A stretch of 64,000 bases of DNA from Paenibacillus taihuensis. GTDB taxonomy: Bacteria > Bacillota > Bacilli > Paenibacillales > Paenibacillaceae. The notes beneath the pieces are model-generated. The model saw only the letters and a program-made list of their open reading frames with translations, was not told the origin of the DNA and searched no databases. The DNA is taken from positions 186,001 through 250,000 of the forward strand of contig NZ_QTTN01000002.1 of assembly GCF_003386535.1 (NCBI RefSeq), given 5' to 3'. The position numbers and the translations under genes are program-made. This document shows positions 17,704 to 27,317 of this stretch, piece by piece (the first letter of the stretch is position 1; every line of letters starts with the position of its first letter).

Positions 17704-17994
17704 TTACGGCAGTTCAATCGTTTTATGGTCTTTGCTTTCTTTGTAAAGAACAATGGTCTTACCAATGACTTGAACCAGCTCGGAGCCCGATTCCTCAGCA
17801 ACCCATTCGCCGACTTCTTTCGGGTCCTCGATGCTGTTGTTAAGCACGGAAATCTTGATCAGCTCGCGCACTTCGATGGCTTCCTCGATGTGACGGATCA
17901 GATTCTCGTTCTTGCCTTCCTTGCCCACTTGGAAAATCGGGTTCAGATGGTGCGCCAGCGCGCGCAGATGTCTTTTTTGTTTGCCTGTTAGCAT
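17704..17994 (-). CDS. yhbY: CRS1/YhbY-domain RNA-binding protein
   Basis: A 96-residue KH-like RNA-binding protein associated with pre-50S ribosomal particles in characterised homologues (B. subtilis YqeI). It begins MLTGKQKRHLRALAHHLNPIFQVGKEG and contains the family GKEG loop and the terminal VQVIGKTIVLYK strand. It lies directly after aroE in the yqeG operon. Confidence 0.94.
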   Translation of the reverse strand: MLTGKQKRHLRALAHHLNPIFQVGKEGKNENLIRHIEEAIEVRELIKISVLNNSIEDPKEVGEWVAEESGSELVQVIGKTIVLYKESKDHKTIELP

Positions 17995-18017
17995 GTGAAA
18001 TTCCTTCTCTCGTCAAA

Positions 18018-18884
18018 TTAGCTTTTGGACTGCTGCAGCGCTTCAAGCACGGTCTCCCGCATCGCTTCAACCGGTGCAGGCTGTCCCGTCCAATATTCAA
18101 AGGCGTATGCGCCTTGATAAATAAACATGCCAAGTCCGCCGTGAATCCGGCAGCCTCTGTCCCGTGCTTCCGCGAGGAAACGCGTCGTAAGCGGATTATA
18201 GATAAGATCGCTTGCGACCGAATCCGGCTTCAACCACGAGCTGTCGATCGGCGTATCTTCCACGTTCGGGAACATTCCGAGCGACGTTGTATTGATAATA
18301 ATATCACTATTCCCGCATGCCGCTTGCAGTTCATCCTGACCGATCGCCCGGATGACCGGTACGAGGCCGCGGAATGCTTCTGCCAGCTCCTCAGCGCGGG
18401 CAACAGTGCGGTTCGAGATCGTAATGGAAGCGACGCCTTCGCGAGCGAGTGCATAGAAAATGCCTCTTGTTGCTCCGCCGGCGCCGATGATGAGCACATG
18501 AGAGCCTGCAAGATCAGACTTCGCTTCTTCCTTTAGCGACCGGACATAGCCGATGCCGTCTGTATTGTAGCCTTTCAAATGACCGTCTGTGTTCACAATC
18601 GTGTTGACCGCGCCAATCACTTGCGCGCTTTCGTCGATTTCATCGAGCAAAGGCATAATGTCAAGCTTATGCGGAATGGTCACGTTCACGCCGCGGATTC
18701 CCATCGCCCGAACGCCGGCTACGAAATCACTAAGCCGATCGGCTGTTATATGAAAAGCGGTATAGATGCCGTTAATCCCGCGTTCCCGGAACGCTCGATT
18801 CATCATTATCGGCGATTTGGAATGTCGGATCGGATCGCCGATAACGCTGTATAGCACCGTATGGCTGTCTACCTTGTTGCCCAT
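18018..18884 (-). CDS. aroE: Shikimate dehydrogenase
   Basis: It catalyses NADPH-dependent reduction of 3-dehydroshikimate in aromatic amino acid synthesis. The 288-residue protein has the shikimate-binding SKSP (near 23), the catalytic Lys in VTIPHKLDIM, NTDGIGY, the nucleotide-binding loop IIGAGGATRG and the NRT motif (ISNRTVARAEE), all as in AroE. It lies between yqeH and yhbY. Confidence 0.97.
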   Translation of the reverse strand: MGNKVDSHTVLYSVIGDPIRHSKSPIMMNRAFRERGINGIYTAFHITADRLSDFVAGVRAMGIRGVNVTIPHKLDIMPLLDEIDESAQVIGAVNTIVNTDGHLKGYNTDGIGYVRSLKEEAKSDLAGSHVLIIGAGGATRGIFYALAREGVASITISNRTVARAEELAEAFRGLVPVIRAIGQDELQAACGNSDIIINTTSLGMFPNVEDTPIDSSWLKPDSVASDLIYNPLTTRFLAEARDRGCRIHGGLGMFIYQGAYAFEYWTGQPAPVEAMRETVLEALQQSKS

Positions 18885-18939
18885 CCTTTACGTTCACTCT
18901 CCCTTAAACATATGGATGACGTCAAACCAACTCTATCGT

Positions 18940-20061
18940 CTAGATCAGCGCATCACGCATGAGGACGCGAACGCCCTTCGGCACGTGAATATCAACCAGT
19001 GCGCCGCTTGCGCCATTCACGTGAATCCAGCCGAGACCGGAGATGAACAGGTCCGTCTCCGAATTGCGGCGTACGGTCAGGCGATGACGTGTCCATTCCG
19101 GCATCTCTTCCAACTGCTCCTTGGTCGGAGGCGCCAGCAGCTCGCCTTTATGATCGGCGTACAGCTCATCAGCCCGTTCCAGCTTCGTCCGGTGAATCTG
19201 CAGCGCATTGGAAACATAAAGGGTGAACGATTGACGGTCCCCTTCGATAAAATCAAACCGTGCAAGCGCGCCGACAAACAGCGTTTGTCCGCTGTTCAGC
19301 TGATACACGAGCGGTTTGATCCCTTTCTCCGGCAGCAATGCGCCAAGCACATCGCGCGGCACAATCTCCGTCATCCGATGCGAGTAGACGATTCCCGGCG
19401 TATCGATGATTTCTTTGCCGTCGTCAAGCGGAATATGAACCGCATCGAGCGTCGTTCCTGGGTAACGCGACGTCGTCAGCTCGCGCTCCAAGTCACTGTA
19501 GTCGCGAATAAGGCGGTTGATCAGCGTCGACTTGCCGACGTTAGTCGCGCCGACAACGTACACGTTGCGATTGCCGCGATGCTCGCCGATCGCTTCGATA
19601 ACACGCTCGAAGCCAATGTTCCGCTTCGCCGAGCAGAGCACGATATCGACGACGCGCAAGCCTTGCGCCTTCGTCTGCTTCTGCACCCAGTTCAGCAGTC
19701 TGTTCGGATTGATGCCTTTCGGCAGCAGGTCGATCTTGTTCACAACGAGCAGCACCGGATTGTTACCGACAAAACGCTGCAAGCCGGAGATCAGGCTGCC
19801 TTCGAAATCGAACAGGTCGACAATATGGACGACCAAGCTATTCGTCGCCGCAATGCCGCCGAGCAGCTTCAAGAAGTCGTCCTGATCGATCGCGACCGAA
19901 GCCGCTTCGTTATAGTTTTTAATACGGAAGCAACGCTGGCATATTGCCGGCTCCTTCGCGAGCGCCGCTTGCGGGATGAAACCCGGCTTGTCCACCGTTT
20001 CAGTCTGCAGCTTAACGCCGCAGCCGGCACACGAGGTTCCTTGTTCTAGCTGGTTGGTCAT
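18940..20061 (-). CDS. yqeH: Ribosome biogenesis GTPase YqeH
   Basis: YqeH is a circularly permuted GTPase needed for 30S assembly. The 373-residue protein has an N-terminal zinc finger (C11, C14 and CQRC near 41-44) followed by G4 (VNKIDLL), G5-like SAKRNIG, then G1 (GATNVGKS), G2 and G3 (DTPG), in the permuted order diagnostic of the family. Its ATG overlaps the yqeG stop by 4 bp. Confidence 0.97.
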   Translation of the reverse strand: MTNQLEQGTSCAGCGVKLQTETVDKPGFIPQAALAKEPAICQRCFRIKNYNEAASVAIDQDDFLKLLGGIAATNSLVVHIVDLFDFEGSLISGLQRFVGNNPVLLVVNKIDLLPKGINPNRLLNWVQKQTKAQGLRVVDIVLCSAKRNIGFERVIEAIGEHRGNRNVYVVGATNVGKSTLINRLIRDYSDLERELTTSRYPGTTLDAVHIPLDDGKEIIDTPGIVYSHRMTEIVPRDVLGALLPEKGIKPLVYQLNSGQTLFVGALARFDFIEGDRQSFTLYVSNALQIHRTKLERADELYADHKGELLAPPTKEQLEEMPEWTRHRLTVRRNSETDLFISGLGWIHVNGASGALVDIHVPKGVRVLMRDALI

Positions 20062-20588
20062 GATTTTCGTTGTTCCTCCTCGGGCCAGAGCCCTTTTTTC
20101 CGGAGACTTCTCAGGGCGATTTTCTCCATAATACGGTTAACCTTCGTCATAATGCCTTCTTCCCTCGGTGCAACAGGCGCGACAAGAATGGTGAACAGCC
20201 CCATTCGATTGCCTCCCAGCACGTCGGTCATCATCTGATCGCCAATAACGGCGGTCTGCTCTGCTGGCAGTCCAAGCACTTCAAGCGCTCGATGAAAGGC
20301 ACGGTTCGCGGGTTTACGAGCCGCATGAATAAACTTGATGTTCAGCGGGTCAGCGAATTTGGACACACGTGTCCGGTTATTATTCGATACAATAACGACC
20401 TTGAAGCCCATGTCTCGCACATCGTCCAGCCATTTCACGAGCTCTGGCGTGGCAAGCGGCACTCGCGCGCCTACGAGCGTATTATCAAGATCCGTAATAA
20501 TGCCGCGCATCCCTTGCGCCTTCAACTTCTGCAGATCGATATCATAAATGGTATTGACGCGCATTTGCGGCAACAGCCGTTCAAACAT
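20058..20588 (-). CDS. yqeG: HAD-type phosphatase YqeG
   Basis: A member of HAD superfamily subclass IIIA. The 176-residue product has the catalytic DxDxT motif as DLDNTL (D33, D35), motif II VIVSNNN and the motif III/IV region AVIGDQMMTDVLGGNRMG. Start at 20588 (MFERLLPQ) because GGGGAG lies 8 nt upstream; the frame is open 39 codons further but without a site and across the promoter. It is the first gene of the yqeG-yqeH-aroE-yhbY-nadD operon. Its physiological substrate is not established. Confidence 0.93.
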   Translation of the reverse strand: MFERLLPQMRVNTIYDIDLQKLKAQGMRGIITDLDNTLVGARVPLATPELVKWLDDVRDMGFKVVIVSNNNRTRVSKFADPLNIKFIHAARKPANRAFHRALEVLGLPAEQTAVIGDQMMTDVLGGNRMGLFTILVAPVAPREEGIMTKVNRIMEKIALRSLRKKGLWPEEEQRKS

Positions 20589-20621
20589 AGTTTCGACTCC
20601 CCTGTTATCACTATCACGCAA

Positions 20622-20651
20622 ACTATACCATAATAAGTGAATTTGTTGCAA
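20622..20651 (-). promoter_or_regulatory. Candidate sigma-A promoter of the yqeG operon
   Basis: Minus-strand TTGCAA and TATAGT spaced by 18 nt lie 34 nt before the yqeG start. The -35 overlaps the T run of the preceding terminator. Confidence 0.6.
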
Positions 20652-20690
20652 AAAAAGCCGGCATAGATGCTTGACACACCTATGCCGGCT
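20649..20690 (-). terminator. Terminator of the transglutaminase operon
   Basis: An 11-bp perfect stem (AGCCGGCATAG / CTATGCCGGCT) is followed on the minus strand by seven T, 15 nt after the transglutaminase stop. Confidence 0.93.
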
Positions 20691-20704
20691 CTCATCGCCG
20701 CGCA

Positions 20705-22945
20705 TTAACCTAAATGTTCACGGATTTTCTTCATCGTCAGCGTCACTTGATCAAGCTCTGCCTGCGACACTTGACTGCTGCTGTACATCGCTTTCTCGAA
20801 CGCATACTGCACTTCGCGGAATTGCGGCTGCAACGAGGACAGCCGAGCCGACCAGCGTCCCATCGTCTCGCGAACCGTATCCGTCTCGTTGTAATCCAGC
20901 CCCTTCTTCCGGCAGAAACGGATGAGGCGGTTCGTCTCTCTTACAATGCGTTCATTGACCGTACCAGACCGGCCATCGAGCCATTGTCTGATACCTTGCA
21001 CGACGCGGAACCTTAGAATAATGAATAGAAGAATGAGAGCTGCCGCAACGCTGGCTGCAGTCCAGATGATCCAAGGCTGAAGCTGAGAGCCTGCAGGCGC
21101 TGCCGTTTCGGTAATCGTGTCCGGCTCAATGACTGGAGCAGGTACTGGCTCCGGCGCTGTTTTGTCCTTCGGCATGGCGTACGGATAAGAAAATCCTGAC
21201 GTCGCTTCAAAAGGCAGCCAGCCGTAACCGTTAAAATAAATTTCCACCCACGAGTGCGCATCCGCATTTCGTACGGTGTACGTCCCGGAACCGCTCGGGT
21301 TCACTTCGATGCTCGTATAGCCTTGCTGCCGCTGTATCTCCGGATCAACTGGCAGCGAGCCAGGCGAGTACCCCTTCACCCAACGGGAAGGAATCCCGAT
21401 TTCACGGGCCATGACGGCAAGCGCCGTGGAGAAATAATCGCAGTATCCTTCGCGAACCTCGAACAAGAAAGAATCAACGAAATCCTCGCTCACCCGCTTG
21501 GAAACATCCGGCGTGTTCGTATACGTGTACGTCTTCTGCAAATAAGCGACGAGCAGCTGCATTTTATCGTAAGGCGTAGCACCTGTCTTCGTAATCTCTT
21601 GAGCAAGCGTCTTTACCCGCTCCGGTATGGTCGGAGGCAGCTCCATATACATCGGATCAATATCTGTACTCTTCTGTGAAGCCACCTCGCCGCGCAGCTT
21701 CTCCTCATCAAGAACAGGCACGTTGGACTTAATCGTATATTTCTTCGGATAGGTCGCAGAGCCAAACTTCATCAGACGAAGTTCCCATGCTTGCGAGAAC
21801 CAGCTGAGGCCCGGCAAGTTCGCCTTGCCGTCTACCGATACGACGGAAGCGATCGGCCCTGCGCCGAACAGCACCGGATACTTCGTCTTGCTGACCATTT
21901 GCACCGTCTGTTCGACGAGCTCGGTCTCCGTCGTTGCTTCCGTGTACAGCGCTTTGAACTGCTGGCCGCTGGCAACAGGTCCATTGCCTTTCTCCAGCTT
22001 CTCGGGCACTGCCTCTAACCAGCCGGAACCGTTATAATACGATCTCGTCTCCCCGCGCCAATAGGCCTTCTGCGAAGTCGTTACCGTCATGACCGGCGAA
22101 TAGTCGAATTCGAATCCGCCGCCAAGCGAAGCATCACTTCGGCTGTAGCCGGACTGGCTGCCTGCGCTGGTCTTCGACGCTGGTATCGTAATCGCCTTGT
22201 CGCCGATAAAGGAAGGCACCGTCTCGTTCCGCGCTTCCTTCCACGCTGTGTATGGGTCGGTTATCACCGGATGGATCGCCGGAACGAACAAGCCTGCGCC
22301 CATCACAAGCGTAATAATGATCAGCATCGGCAGGAACAGGCTGAGCGGATATTCCAGCAGCTGCGACCAATTCTCGGGATGCCGCTTCTGAAAGCTCGCG
22401 AAGTGGCTCGCAACGAGCCAGCCAAGCCCGATGAATACGCTCCAGGCGATTTCTTGCCACAGATGGATCGGCGTGAACAACGAATCCGCTGTCGCGAGCG
22501 TTAGAATGGCTGCGAGTACGACCGCCATAATCAATAGCCGCTTGTGGCGCATCAGCACAATAACATGAAAGGCTGCCCATATGCCAAGGCTGATCCAAAT
22601 ATACGGCTGGAGCTGATCGAGCTGCATCCCCAGCCAATCCATCCAGTCCAAAAGCTTGCGCTTCTCGCCGGCAAAAGGAATCCATTCATATCCCGAATAC
22701 ACGGCGTTTAACAACACGAGAATAAGGAGCTGAATCGTGCCCGACCAGATTTTGGACGGTATGAGCAAGCTGGTCACAACGACTGCGAACAGCACGCCGT
22801 TCACGATTGTAAAGGTTTCTTCCCACCAGTAATCTCCGAGGCAGCGTATCCATTCATAGATAAGAAGGGCGGATAACACAGCCGACAGCTTGCGATACAC
22901 ATCTGCGGACAACCATTTGAACGCTGCGCGACTAATTGCTGTCAT
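20705..22945 (-). CDS. Membrane transglutaminase-like cysteine protease/transglutaminase (DUF3488-DUF4129 type)
   Basis: The 746-residue protein resembles B. subtilis YebA. About seven membrane helices occupy residues 20-225, an external region follows, then a transglutaminase core with the catalytic Cys in VREGYCDYFSTALAVMARE, His in ADAHSWVEIYF and an acidic residue in LPFEATSGF. One more membrane helix (WIIWTAASVAAALILLFIIL) and a cytoplasmic DUF4129-like tail follow. It is last in an operon with DUF58 and MoxR ATPase genes, overlapping the DUF58 gene by 4 bp. This trio is widespread and of unclear function, perhaps envelope protein assembly. Confidence 0.9.
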   Translation of the reverse strand: MTAISRAAFKWLSADVYRKLSAVLSALLIYEWIRCLGDYWWEETFTIVNGVLFAVVVTSLLIPSKIWSGTIQLLILVLLNAVYSGYEWIPFAGEKRKLLDWMDWLGMQLDQLQPYIWISLGIWAAFHVIVLMRHKRLLIMAVVLAAILTLATADSLFTPIHLWQEIAWSVFIGLGWLVASHFASFQKRHPENWSQLLEYPLSLFLPMLIIITLVMGAGLFVPAIHPVITDPYTAWKEARNETVPSFIGDKAITIPASKTSAGSQSGYSRSDASLGGGFEFDYSPVMTVTTSQKAYWRGETRSYYNGSGWLEAVPEKLEKGNGPVASGQQFKALYTEATTETELVEQTVQMVSKTKYPVLFGAGPIASVVSVDGKANLPGLSWFSQAWELRLMKFGSATYPKKYTIKSNVPVLDEEKLRGEVASQKSTDIDPMYMELPPTIPERVKTLAQEITKTGATPYDKMQLLVAYLQKTYTYTNTPDVSKRVSEDFVDSFLFEVREGYCDYFSTALAVMAREIGIPSRWVKGYSPGSLPVDPEIQRQQGYTSIEVNPSGSGTYTVRNADAHSWVEIYFNGYGWLPFEATSGFSYPYAMPKDKTAPEPVPAPVIEPDTITETAAPAGSQLQPWIIWTAASVAAALILLFIILRFRVVQGIRQWLDGRSGTVNERIVRETNRLIRFCRKKGLDYNETDTVRETMGRWSARLSSLQPQFREVQYAFEKAMYSSSQVSQAELDQVTLTMKKIREHLG

Positions 22946-24195
22946 CCTCGACCACTCTCCAATACGTCAGGCAGCTCTTGCAGCGTGCTGATGGTATGGA
23001 CCATAATGCCGCTTCTTCGGAGCAGCCGCATCCATTCACCATTGCGAATATCGCTAACTTTGTTCCGCTCCTCGCCGCCTGGCTTCAAATGTATAAGCAC
23101 AGGCACGACGCCGGTCCGGTTCAGCCATTCCATCGCGCGAACCGTATCTTCGCCTGTCTGCGGGCTGACGACCACGACGAACGAGCCTGCCTGCGTAATC
23201 GCGCCGGATTGGCGCAGCGCCCGGTACAACGGCTGGTCACCGTCGGCTTGGACGCGAACCATGTGCTTCATCATCAGCTCGCGCTGATCCGGCGACGACT
23301 TCGGCGCGAAGCCGTCCGTTCGCGAGCCGATCGAGACGAGGCCGACCGCCGTCGCCCGGCGGAAGCCGAACTCCAGCATCGACGCCGCTGCCGAGACGGC
23401 AAGCTCGAATTGCTCCGAATTCTCGTAAGCGCCGGCGTACCGGTCTAGCACGACAACCGTTCGAGGCAGCGACTCCCGCTCGAACTCCTTGGACTTCCAC
23501 TGACCGGTCTTGGCGGTCGCATTCCAGTGGATGCGCGACAGCCGATCGCCGTAAATATATTCGCGGACGCCATTGATCTGCGTCGTTTCTTTCGCTGCAA
23601 GACGTGAAGCGGACGTCGAGTACGGACCTTTCGCGCCGCGCTTCAGCTGTTTCCACTGCCGAATCGCAATCGTGCGCGGATAGACGCTGAACGGCACGGA
23701 CGACTCGAAGCTTCCTTTATGCTCGAACAGGCCGAAGATGTCGCGTGTAGAGCATTCCGTCGCTTCAAACCGGTACACCCCGCGCTCAAGCGGCGGCGTC
23801 GTGTATGCGATGGCGCCAGACCTGCGGTAGCTTGGCACGAACGATGCTTCGAAAGGCACCATTTTGCCATTCTGCGCAATGAGACGGTCGCGAACGAGCA
23901 CATACGGGATTGGCCAGACGCCAGGAATTTGGACGGTAATTTGCACATCAAGCCGCGAGCCTGCCGACAGCGACTGCTCAGTTATTGAGCCTACCCCGCT
24001 GCTCAGCTTGCGGACGCCGCTCACGCCTGCGATTCCGCTCCATCGGCCGAACACCAAATAGATGAGCAGTACGTTAAAGATACAAAACAGCATGAATGAG
24101 GTTTTCCCGCCTTGGAAGAGCAGAAACAGAAGTGAAGAGATATAGATAAGACCGATCAGCCGCCAACGAAATAACGTCGCTTTAGCCGTAAGCAT
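22942..24195 (-). CDS. DUF58 domain membrane protein
   Basis: The 417-residue product has two N-terminal membrane helices (about residues 12-50), a beta-rich region with PLERGVYRFEA, and the DUF58 signature REYIYGDRLSRIHWNATAKT followed by a von Willebrand A-like fold (VVVLDRYAG). DUF58 proteins are the usual partners of MoxR ATPases, and this gene starts 5 bp after the moxR stop. A role as a MoxR-dependent assembly factor is inference from the family. Confidence 0.9.
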   Translation of the reverse strand: MLTAKATLFRWRLIGLIYISSLLFLLFQGGKTSFMLFCIFNVLLIYLVFGRWSGIAGVSGVRKLSSGVGSITEQSLSAGSRLDVQITVQIPGVWPIPYVLVRDRLIAQNGKMVPFEASFVPSYRRSGAIAYTTPPLERGVYRFEATECSTRDIFGLFEHKGSFESSVPFSVYPRTIAIRQWKQLKRGAKGPYSTSASRLAAKETTQINGVREYIYGDRLSRIHWNATAKTGQWKSKEFERESLPRTVVVLDRYAGAYENSEQFELAVSAAASMLEFGFRRATAVGLVSIGSRTDGFAPKSSPDQRELMMKHMVRVQADGDQPLYRALRQSGAITQAGSFVVVVSPQTGEDTVRAMEWLNRTGVVPVLIHLKPGGEERNKVSDIRNGEWMRLLRRSGIMVHTISTLQELPDVLESGRG

Positions 24196-24200
24196 CGCAT

Positions 24201-25157
24201 TTAACGCTCCATTCGAACTGGCACTTGCGTTTCACGGACAACGGCGCGGACAACATCTTCTGTCGTCAATCCGTTCATGCGAGATTCAGTATGCAGAATA
24301 ATCCGGTGCGCGAGAACAGTAGCTGCCAGCTGCTTCACATCGTCAGGAATAACATAATCACGCTCTTGCAGGAACGCATTCGCTTTCGCCGCTGCCGTCA
24401 ATGAGATCGCCGCGCGCGGACTTGCGCCGAGCTGTACGCCGCTATGCGCCCGTGTGCCGCGGATAATTCGGATAATATAATCCGCTACCGCCTCATCCAG
24501 GTGAACGTGTTTCACGGCCTCCATCATTTGCGCAACCTGCTCAATGGAGATCGCCGGCTCAAGCTTATCTGCCGGCGACGAGGCATTCGGCGAGATAATC
24601 ATTTGCCGCTCTGTTGCCGCATCCGGATAGCCTAGCGATATTTTCATCATGAACCGGTCTAGCTGAGCTTCAGGCAAAGTATACGTGCCATCGAACTCAA
24701 TCGGGTTCTGAGTCGCAATTAAGGTAAAAGGAATCGGAAGCTCGTAGGAATCGCCGTCCACGGTGACGTGGCGCTCCTCCATCGCTTCAAGCAGTGCAGA
24801 TTGGGTCTTCGTCGTTGCTCGGTTAATCTCATCGACAAGAAGCAAATTCGCCATGACCGGACCTGGCCGGAACATGAACGCTTCATTCTTCGGATGATAG
24901 ATGGCAACGCCTGTAATATCGGTAGGCAGGAGGTCGGGGTTACATTGGATACGGCGGAATTGGCCGCCAATCGTTCGAGCGAGCGCTTTAACCAGCTGCG
25001 TCTTGCCAGTGCCAGGGACATCCTCGATCAGGACATGCCCGCCTGCGAACAATGCAGTTAACAGCAATTCGATTTCGGCTTCTTTACCCAGGATGCAGCT
25101 GACGAGGTTGCGGCGAATTTCTGTAGATAAGCGATAGTTGGCTGTTCGGTTGTCCAT
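24201..25157 (-). CDS. MoxR-family AAA+ ATPase
   Basis: A 318-residue chaperone-like ATPase with Walker A (EDVPGTGKTQLVKAL), Walker B (LLLVDEINRA), sensor 1 (IATQNPIEFDGTYTLPEAQLDRF) and sensor 2 (GASPRA) motifs, as in MoxR. It is first in the operon with the DUF58 and transglutaminase genes. Upstream is AT-rich without a clear consensus promoter. It probably remodels or activates the products of its neighbours. Confidence 0.94.
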   Translation of the reverse strand: MDNRTANYRLSTEIRRNLVSCILGKEAEIELLLTALFAGGHVLIEDVPGTGKTQLVKALARTIGGQFRRIQCNPDLLPTDITGVAIYHPKNEAFMFRPGPVMANLLLVDEINRATTKTQSALLEAMEERHVTVDGDSYELPIPFTLIATQNPIEFDGTYTLPEAQLDRFMMKISLGYPDAATERQMIISPNASSPADKLEPAISIEQVAQMMEAVKHVHLDEAVADYIIRIIRGTRAHSGVQLGASPRAAISLTAAAKANAFLQERDYVIPDDVKQLAATVLAHRIILHTESRMNGLTTEDVVRAVVRETQVPVRMER

Positions 25158-25249
25158 GACATTTCCTCCCGGATGATAGTGGTAGGATCAAGTTTTATAT
25201 TCTATTATTTTACAAAATATACAACTGCTCGTATAGCCTCATATCCGCC

Positions 25250-25287
25250 AAAAAAAATTGGAGAATCCCACAGGGACGCTCCAATTT
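25250..25287 (-). terminator. Terminator after the endonuclease/exonuclease/phosphatase-family gene
   Basis: AAATTGGAG / CTCCAATTT forms a 9-bp stem followed on the minus strand by a run of seven or eight T. Confidence 0.9.
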
Positions 25288-25291
25288 GCGC

Positions 25292-26158
25292 CTACAGCGG
25301 CTTGATATGAAAGGTTGACATGACCGCGGCATGATCTGACGGCCACTCATTCTGTTCATGGCTGCCGAAGCCTAACGGCTTACCAGAAATAACGACCTCG
25401 GAAGCTGTTACAACCGCCCCGCTGCCGTGGTAATAAATAAAGTCAATTCGATCTTGAGGCTCATATGGATTGTCGCCCCATGGATGCTCAGGCGTATGCA
25501 CCGTCGACCATGTGTTGCCTGGCATCGCTGCAGGATCAGGATGGATAACGCGGTATGAATCGTGGAATCCTGCTTCTTCTACCATCCCGCTAACCGGCCA
25601 TTCAATGCTATAATCGTTATGCGACGCACGAGTTGCTTCGATCCAATCCAGGTGAGACGGGGCGTTGAAATCGCCCATGAGGAAGAGCGGTGTATTGGCG
25701 GACACTAGCGGCTCAAGCGCCTGGAGCACAGCTTCTATTTCCTTGCCGCGGACATCTCGTTCCATCGCGATAATTTCTTCAGCCGATTTCCCATCGAACA
25801 GTGCCCAATACGGCCCGTACGGATCGTAATATAGATGAGTGCTGACGGCAACGATCCGCTGTCCCGATGGCAGCTCAATGTGCGCACCAACAGTGCTTAC
25901 TTCATCCAGATAGAACGACTCTGCAATCGGATATTTGCTAATGATGCTGCAATTTCCGCGGCCTTCGTTATTTTGACAGAAATGCCATCCCAGCTGCTTC
26001 GCGACCGCCTCCGCAGGGTCCGGCGTCTCCTGGAAGCCGACGATATCGGCGCCGGAGAACGTTACAGCTTGCGCAAGCTTCGATACACCGTCCTGAACAG
26101 CCTCGCCGCCAAGCCAAGTGTTAAGCGTCATGATTTTTACCTGATCCATCATCGTCAT
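25292..26158 (-). CDS. Endonuclease/exonuclease/phosphatase-fold hydrolase
   Basis: The 288-residue protein has the EEP/DNase I-like fold: IMTLNTWLGG at the N terminus, metal-binding Glu in GFQETPD, ISKYPI, catalytic His in VSTHLY, FLMGDFNAPSH, and the terminal WPSDHAAVMSTF with the Asp/His pair. Members include sphingomyelinases, DNases and phosphoesterases; the substrate cannot be told here. No signal peptide is seen, so it is probably cytoplasmic. It is a single-gene unit divergent from the nucleotidyltransferase gene. Confidence 0.87.
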   Translation of the reverse strand: MTMMDQVKIMTLNTWLGGEAVQDGVSKLAQAVTFSGADIVGFQETPDPAEAVAKQLGWHFCQNNEGRGNCSIISKYPIAESFYLDEVSTVGAHIELPSGQRIVAVSTHLYYDPYGPYWALFDGKSAEEIIAMERDVRGKEIEAVLQALEPLVSANTPLFLMGDFNAPSHLDWIEATRASHNDYSIEWPVSGMVEEAGFHDSYRVIHPDPAAMPGNTWSTVHTPEHPWGDNPYEPQDRIDFIYYHGSGAVVTASEVVISGKPLGFGSHEQNEWPSDHAAVMSTFHIKPL

Positions 26159-26234
26159 CCTCGTGCTCCCATCATACGAATGTGCTTGCCCCTAGTATAA
26201 GGACAAAGGAATTGATCCGTAAAGGAGATTGAAC

Positions 26235-27290
26235 ATGAACGTTGGTACTGGAAAAAAGGCAGCGTCAGAGTGGGTAAGCAATCATGCCAGCAAAGCACCG
26301 GGTTTCAAAGGCGCATACTTCAGCGGCTCCACGGTCGGAATGCCGGATGACGCCTTGCTGCCTGTAGGCTCCGACATCGATCTTATCGTAGTCATTGAAG
26401 ATGCAGAGCCTCCGCTCAAGCTTGGCAAATTCGTCTACCAAGGTGCGCTGCTTGAAGTTACATACCTCTCTTGGCGCCAGCTCGCCTCATATGAGGAAGT
26501 TTTGACGAACTATCATCTCGCAGGCAGCTTCCGGATGAACACGATTATCGCCGACCCAACCGGGTACCTGAGCGAGCTTCACAAACAAGTGTCCTCCCGA
26601 TTCGCGGAGGAATTCTGGGTGCTGCGTCGATGCGAGGATGTGGTGCACAAGATCACGAATGGGCTGCAGCAGCAGCTTCCCCCGTCCGCGCCTTTTCACG
26701 ATCGCGTGAATGCCTGGTTATTCCCAACCGGAATAATGACGCATCTTCTGCTTGTGGCAGCGATGTGCAATCCGACGGTGCGGCGGAGGTATGCTGCCGT
26801 TCGAGAAGTGTTGGCGGCAAATGACCGTTTAAGTGTCCATGAGGAGCTGCTCGCTTTGCTCGGGTGCGAGCAAATGACTGCCGAGCGTGCGAGACAGCAT
26901 GTTAACGCGCTCGGTGAAGTATTCGATATCGCGGCCTCCGTCGCGAAGACGCCTTTCTTCTTCAGCAGCGACATTACGGCGGACGCTCGCCAAATCGCGA
27001 TCGACGGCTCCCTTGAGCTGATCGATTCCGGTTTACACCGGGAAGCTGTATTCTGGATCGCGGCTACTTTTGCCCGCTGCCACAATATTCTCTCTGCCGA
27101 TGCACCGGAGGAAGTGCTGCAGCGATGCTTGCCTGCTTTTGACATGCTGCTCGCTGATCTTGGCGCTCGGACAGATGCAGATCGCCGGGAACGCGCAGAT
27201 GCGGCAATTCGGTATTTGCCCAAGCTGCAGCAGACGGCGGAGCATATTTTAGCGGCGCAAATGAAAAAGACACTGGGACCGCAGCAATAA
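26235..27290 (+). CDS. Nucleotidyltransferase-fold protein of unknown substrate
   Basis: The 351-residue protein shows an N-terminal pol beta-type nucleotidyltransferase signature, FSGSTVGM followed by VGSDIDLIVVIED (GS ... DxD), then a helical C-terminal region, as in kanamycin nucleotidyltransferase-like proteins. The ATG at 26235 follows AAAGGAG by 7 nt; a TTG two codons earlier is too close. Its 3' end overlaps the terminator hairpin of the convergent spoVA operon. The substrate, possibly a small molecule or an antibiotic, is unknown. Confidence 0.78.
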   Translation: MNVGTGKKAASEWVSNHASKAPGFKGAYFSGSTVGMPDDALLPVGSDIDLIVVIEDAEPPLKLGKFVYQGALLEVTYLSWRQLASYEEVLTNYHLAGSFRMNTIIADPTGYLSELHKQVSSRFAEEFWVLRRCEDVVHKITNGLQQQLPPSAPFHDRVNAWLFPTGIMTHLLLVAAMCNPTVRRRYAAVREVLAANDRLSVHEELLALLGCEQMTAERARQHVNALGEVFDIAASVAKTPFFFSSDITADARQIAIDGSLELIDSGLHREAVFWIAATFARCHNILSADAPEEVLQRCLPAFDMLLADLGARTDADRRERADAAIRYLPKLQQTAEHILAAQMKKTLGPQQ

Positions 27291-27313
27291 GCTCGCTGTA
27301 GTTCCAGTGTCTT
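27264..27313 (-). terminator. Terminator of the spoVA operon (possibly bidirectional)
   Basis: AAGACACTGG / CCAGTGTCTT forms a 10-bp stem between the convergent nucleotidyltransferase and spoVAE genes. A TTTTT run follows on the minus strand, so it mainly ends the spoVA transcript. Confidence 0.85.
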
Positions 27314-27317
27314 CTGA